Assembly: GCA_003543635.1 (NCBI GenBank)
Contig: DNAE01000121.1
Coordinates: 496 to 6,758, forward strand
DNA from: Clostridiales bacterium
GTDB lineage: Bacteria; Bacillota; Clostridia; Saccharofermentanales; Saccharofermentanaceae
Direction of reading: 5' to 3'
DNA length: 6,263 nt
In this document: positions 4,691 to 6,263 of the stretch, piece by piece
How the letters are laid out: the number at the start of each line of letters is the position of its first letter
Position numbering within the stretch: the stretch's first letter is position 1
Notes under the pieces: model-generated
Databases searched by the model: none
The model's input: the letters and a program-made list of their open reading frames with translations, nothing else
What the model was told of the DNA's origin: nothing
Program-made: the position numbers and the translations under genes

Positions 4691-4735
4691 AGTTGTCACA
4701 TAAGACTGTGGGAGTTGTGTCAAAGTTGCAACTTT
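4691..4735. repeat. Phased AGTTG repeats upstream of the lipoprotein gene
   Basis: AGTTG occurs on plus at 4691-4695, 4713-4717 and 4724-4728, so starts are 22 and 11 bp apart, one or two helical turns. The last copy is half of a perfect 14-bp palindrome, AAAGTTGCAACTTT (4722-4735). On plus the palindrome runs into a T-rich tract (to 4746), but no plus-strand gene precedes it. Placement just upstream of the lipoprotein -10 suggests regulator-binding sites; this is inference. Confidence 0.4.
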
Positions 4736-4756
4736 TTTTGTTTTTTGGCGAAAAGT

Positions 4757-5959
4757 TTATCTGTCCAGGGAATCCACGTACTGTCTTGCAAGTCTTGCGG
4801 ACCTTCCGCCGCCCCTTAAGGCAAAGCGCTCGGCCCCCTCCTCAAGCTCCCCTTCGTCGATCTTGAGGCCGCGTCTTTCCGCGATCCTCTTGACGATGGT
4901 GAGGAAGTCCTGCTTGTTGGGCTTCTCGTAGAGCACCCTGAGACCGAACCTCTCGGAAAGGGACATCTGCTCGGCAATGGTATCCGCCTGGTGTATCTCG
5001 TTCTGCCTGTCGGAGAAGGTCTCCTTGATCATGTGCCGCCTGTTGGAGGTGGCGCAGATGATGATATTCTTCCTGCCGCCGGAGGCCGCACCCTCCAGCA
5101 CTGACTTAAGGGCTCCGATACGGTCGTCCGTGGCTTCGAAGGATATATCGTCGATAAAGAGAACGAACTTCATGGGGATATGGGACAACATGTCGATGAC
5201 CGTAGCCAGATTATCGATCTCGGACTTGGGGAGCTCCACGAGCCTCAGACCATCCTCCTCGAACATCCTTGCGGCTGCCTTCACCGTTGAAGACTTACCG
5301 GTACCCGCAACGCCGTAGAGCAGACAGTCCGCGGCCGGCTTTCCCGCCAGGAACGCCCTCATGTTATCCACGACCTTATTCCTTTGCATCTCATAGCAGA
5401 AAAGATCTTCCACGGATATGGGGTCGGGATGCTTGACGGGAACTATCCTGCAGTTCTCGATCTTGAACATCCTGTATCTCGAGTAGATGCCGTAGCCCTT
5501 CTTCCCGAGATCGTTTATCGTTCTCATGTAACGCTCGGCGATGTCGATACCGCTGCTCCTGAAATCGGGCAGATAGCCGTCGTAGTACATCTCCGCCTTA
5601 AAGTCGGTGGAGGAATACTTTCCGATGTTGGTCAGAAGATCCAGTTCCCTTTGCGCCGTGAGGTTTATGAGGGTACTCATCTTCGTTGTTCCCTCGGGAT
5701 CTATTATGGAATCGATCCTGTGCTTCAGGAAGGGATTCATGTCATCGATGAGGGCATCCCAGACCGCCGCCGACAGATCGGCATCGGTACGCAGTCCGTA
5801 GAGCACGGAAACGAAGTTGGAATAGCTGTCGATGAGCTCCTCCGTGGAGGCGCCGTTCTCCCTTTTCTTCAGGAAATCGATGAGGCTCAGGAAGGGTTCC
5901 TTCTTGAGCACGCCCCGGAACAGGGCGATGGAATCTATCTGCCTAAGAAGATCAGACAT
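4757..5959 (-). CDS. DUF815-family AAA+ ATPase
   Basis: The 400-residue protein has a helical N-terminal region (about 1-180) of unknown role and a C-terminal ATPase domain (about 190-400). Visible motifs are Walker A GVAGTGKS (216-223), Walker B VLFIDD (266-271), a sensor-1-like ATSN (303-306) and MSLSERFGL (332-340), the SLSxRFG signature I associate with PF05673 (DUF815), with Arg337 a likely functional arginine. GGGRSAR (383-389) is placed like a sensor-2 segment. The family is a stand-alone ATP-binding protein whose substrate is not established. No membrane helix is seen, so it is cytoplasmic. The start at 5959 is supported by AAAGGAG nine bases upstream. It overlaps the ilvD stop by 8 bp, which implies translational coupling. 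Confidence 0.88.
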   Translation of the reverse strand: MSDLLRQIDSIALFRGVLKKEPFLSLIDFLKKRENGASTEELIDSYSNFVSVLYGLRTDADLSAAVWDALIDDMNPFLKHRIDSIIDPEGTTKMSTLINLTAQRELDLLTNIGKYSSTDFKAEMYYDGYLPDFRSSGIDIAERYMRTINDLGKKGYGIYSRYRMFKIENCRIVPVKHPDPISVEDLFCYEMQRNKVVDNMRAFLAGKPAADCLLYGVAGTGKSSTVKAAARMFEEDGLRLVELPKSEIDNLATVIDMLSHIPMKFVLFIDDISFEATDDRIGALKSVLEGAASGGRKNIIICATSNRRHMIKETFSDRQNEIHQADTIAEQMSLSERFGLRVLYEKPNKQDFLTIVKRIAERRGLKIDEGELEEGAERFALRGGGRSARLARQYVDSLDR

Positions 5960-6263
5960 TTATTATCGCTCCTTTATCGGCAGAGGATACCATGGCGGCA
6001 TATCTCTTGATGCAGCCGGAAAGCTCCTTCCTGGGAGGAAGCTCCATGGTCCTCCTTCTCTCCTCAAGCTCCTCATCGGAAACCTTGAGTTCGATCTTAT
6101 ATTCGGGAATGTTGATGGAGATGATGTCCCCGTCCTTTATATATGCAATGGTTCCTCCGCTTACGGCCTCGGGACTTACGTGTCCGATGGAAGCACCCCT
6201 GGTGGCACCGGAGAATCTTCCGTCCGTTATAAGGGCAACATCTTTATCGAGTCCTGCTCCTGC
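5952..6263 (-). CDS. ilvD: Dihydroxy-acid dehydratase, C-terminal part
   Basis: The window holds the last 103 residues, entering from the right edge, with the stop TGA at 5954-5952. The segment [21 protein letters not shown] and the following SIGHVSPEA are the hallmark of the IlvD/Edd family; the serine in GRFSG is the catalytic base position. The next part, [15 protein letters not shown], then [10 protein letters not shown] and a C-terminal tail, match IlvD rather than 6-phosphogluconate dehydratase. The enzyme uses an Fe-S cluster to dehydrate dihydroxy acids in valine, leucine and isoleucine synthesis. The end of the gene covers the SD (AAAGGAG) and start codon of the DUF815 ATPase gene, so the two are almost certainly cotranscribed. 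Confidence 0.93.
   Translation of the reverse strand, partial: AGAGLDKDVALITDGRFSGATRGASIGHVSPEAVSGGTIAYIKDGDIISINIPEYKIELKVSDEELEERRRTMELPPRKELSGCIKRYAAMVSSADKGAIINV

Noticed and set aside
4694..4723. Perfect TTGACA (4723-4718) as the -35 of the lipoprotein promoter
   Set aside because: The nearest good -10, TATACT at 4684-4679, is 33 bp away, and hexamers at 15-17 bp are poor matches.
4722..4746. Palindrome with T-run on plus, resembling an intrinsic terminator
   Set aside because: No plus-strand gene lies upstream for it to terminate, the stem is AT-rich, and on the transcribed minus strand no T-run follows. It is more likely an operator or chance.
5384..6010. A 208-codon open frame on plus across the DUF815 gene
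   Set aside because: The opposite strand carries a complete AAA+ ATPase with Walker motifs, and this frame has no supporting signal.

Overview
This window is an ordinary-looking piece of a bacterial chromosome, most likely from a Firmicute of class Clostridia and quite possibly the family Lachnospiraceae. That placement is inference. It rests on strong AGGAGG-type Shine-Dalgarno (SD) sequences, TATAAT-like promoters, a NifU-like scaffold of the type with an N-terminal MIYSTEVKNMCPVHQG stretch, a stand-alone DUF815 ATPase and a small HMA protein with an SSHKK segment. I see no transposase, integrase, phage gene, tRNA, rRNA or CRISPR array.

Layout from left to right. 1-352 (minus) is the N-terminal part of a NifU-like Fe-S scaffold protein, cut by the window edge. 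458-1603 (minus) is a seven-helix membrane protein with a C-terminal GGDEF domain, followed by an intrinsic terminator. Divergent from it, 40 bp away, is a histidine-phosphatase gene (1644-2318, plus). That gene converges stop-to-stop, with no spacer, on a small heavy-metal-associated (HMA) protein (2319-2573, minus). Upstream of the HMA gene, and probably in one operon with it, is an EamA/DMT-family transporter (2600-3499, minus). Next come an unrecognised soluble protein of 198 residues (3559-4155), a compact unit that looks like an independent small gene with a 19-residue peptide and its own terminator (about 4200-4385), a 72-residue predicted lipoprotein (4436-4654), a DUF815 AAA+ ATPase (4757-5959) and the C-terminal end of ilvD (5952-6263), all on minus.

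How the genes relate. ilvD and the DUF815 ATPase overlap by 8 bp and are probably translationally coupled. The transporter and HMA genes are 26 bp apart. The lipoprotein, the 198-residue protein and the transporter each have a TATAAT-like element that predicts a leader of 18-19 nt, so they may be separate transcription units. The diguanylate cyclase and phosphatase share a 40-bp divergent region in which both genes lack an SD, and both extended -10 elements place the predicted transcription start exactly on the A of the ATG.

The two signals most worth following are the 19-residue peptide gene at 4278-4337, with a nine-base SD and flanking promoter and terminator, and the doubly leaderless divergent promoter at 1604-1643. 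Nothing in the window looks like a large undescribed system.
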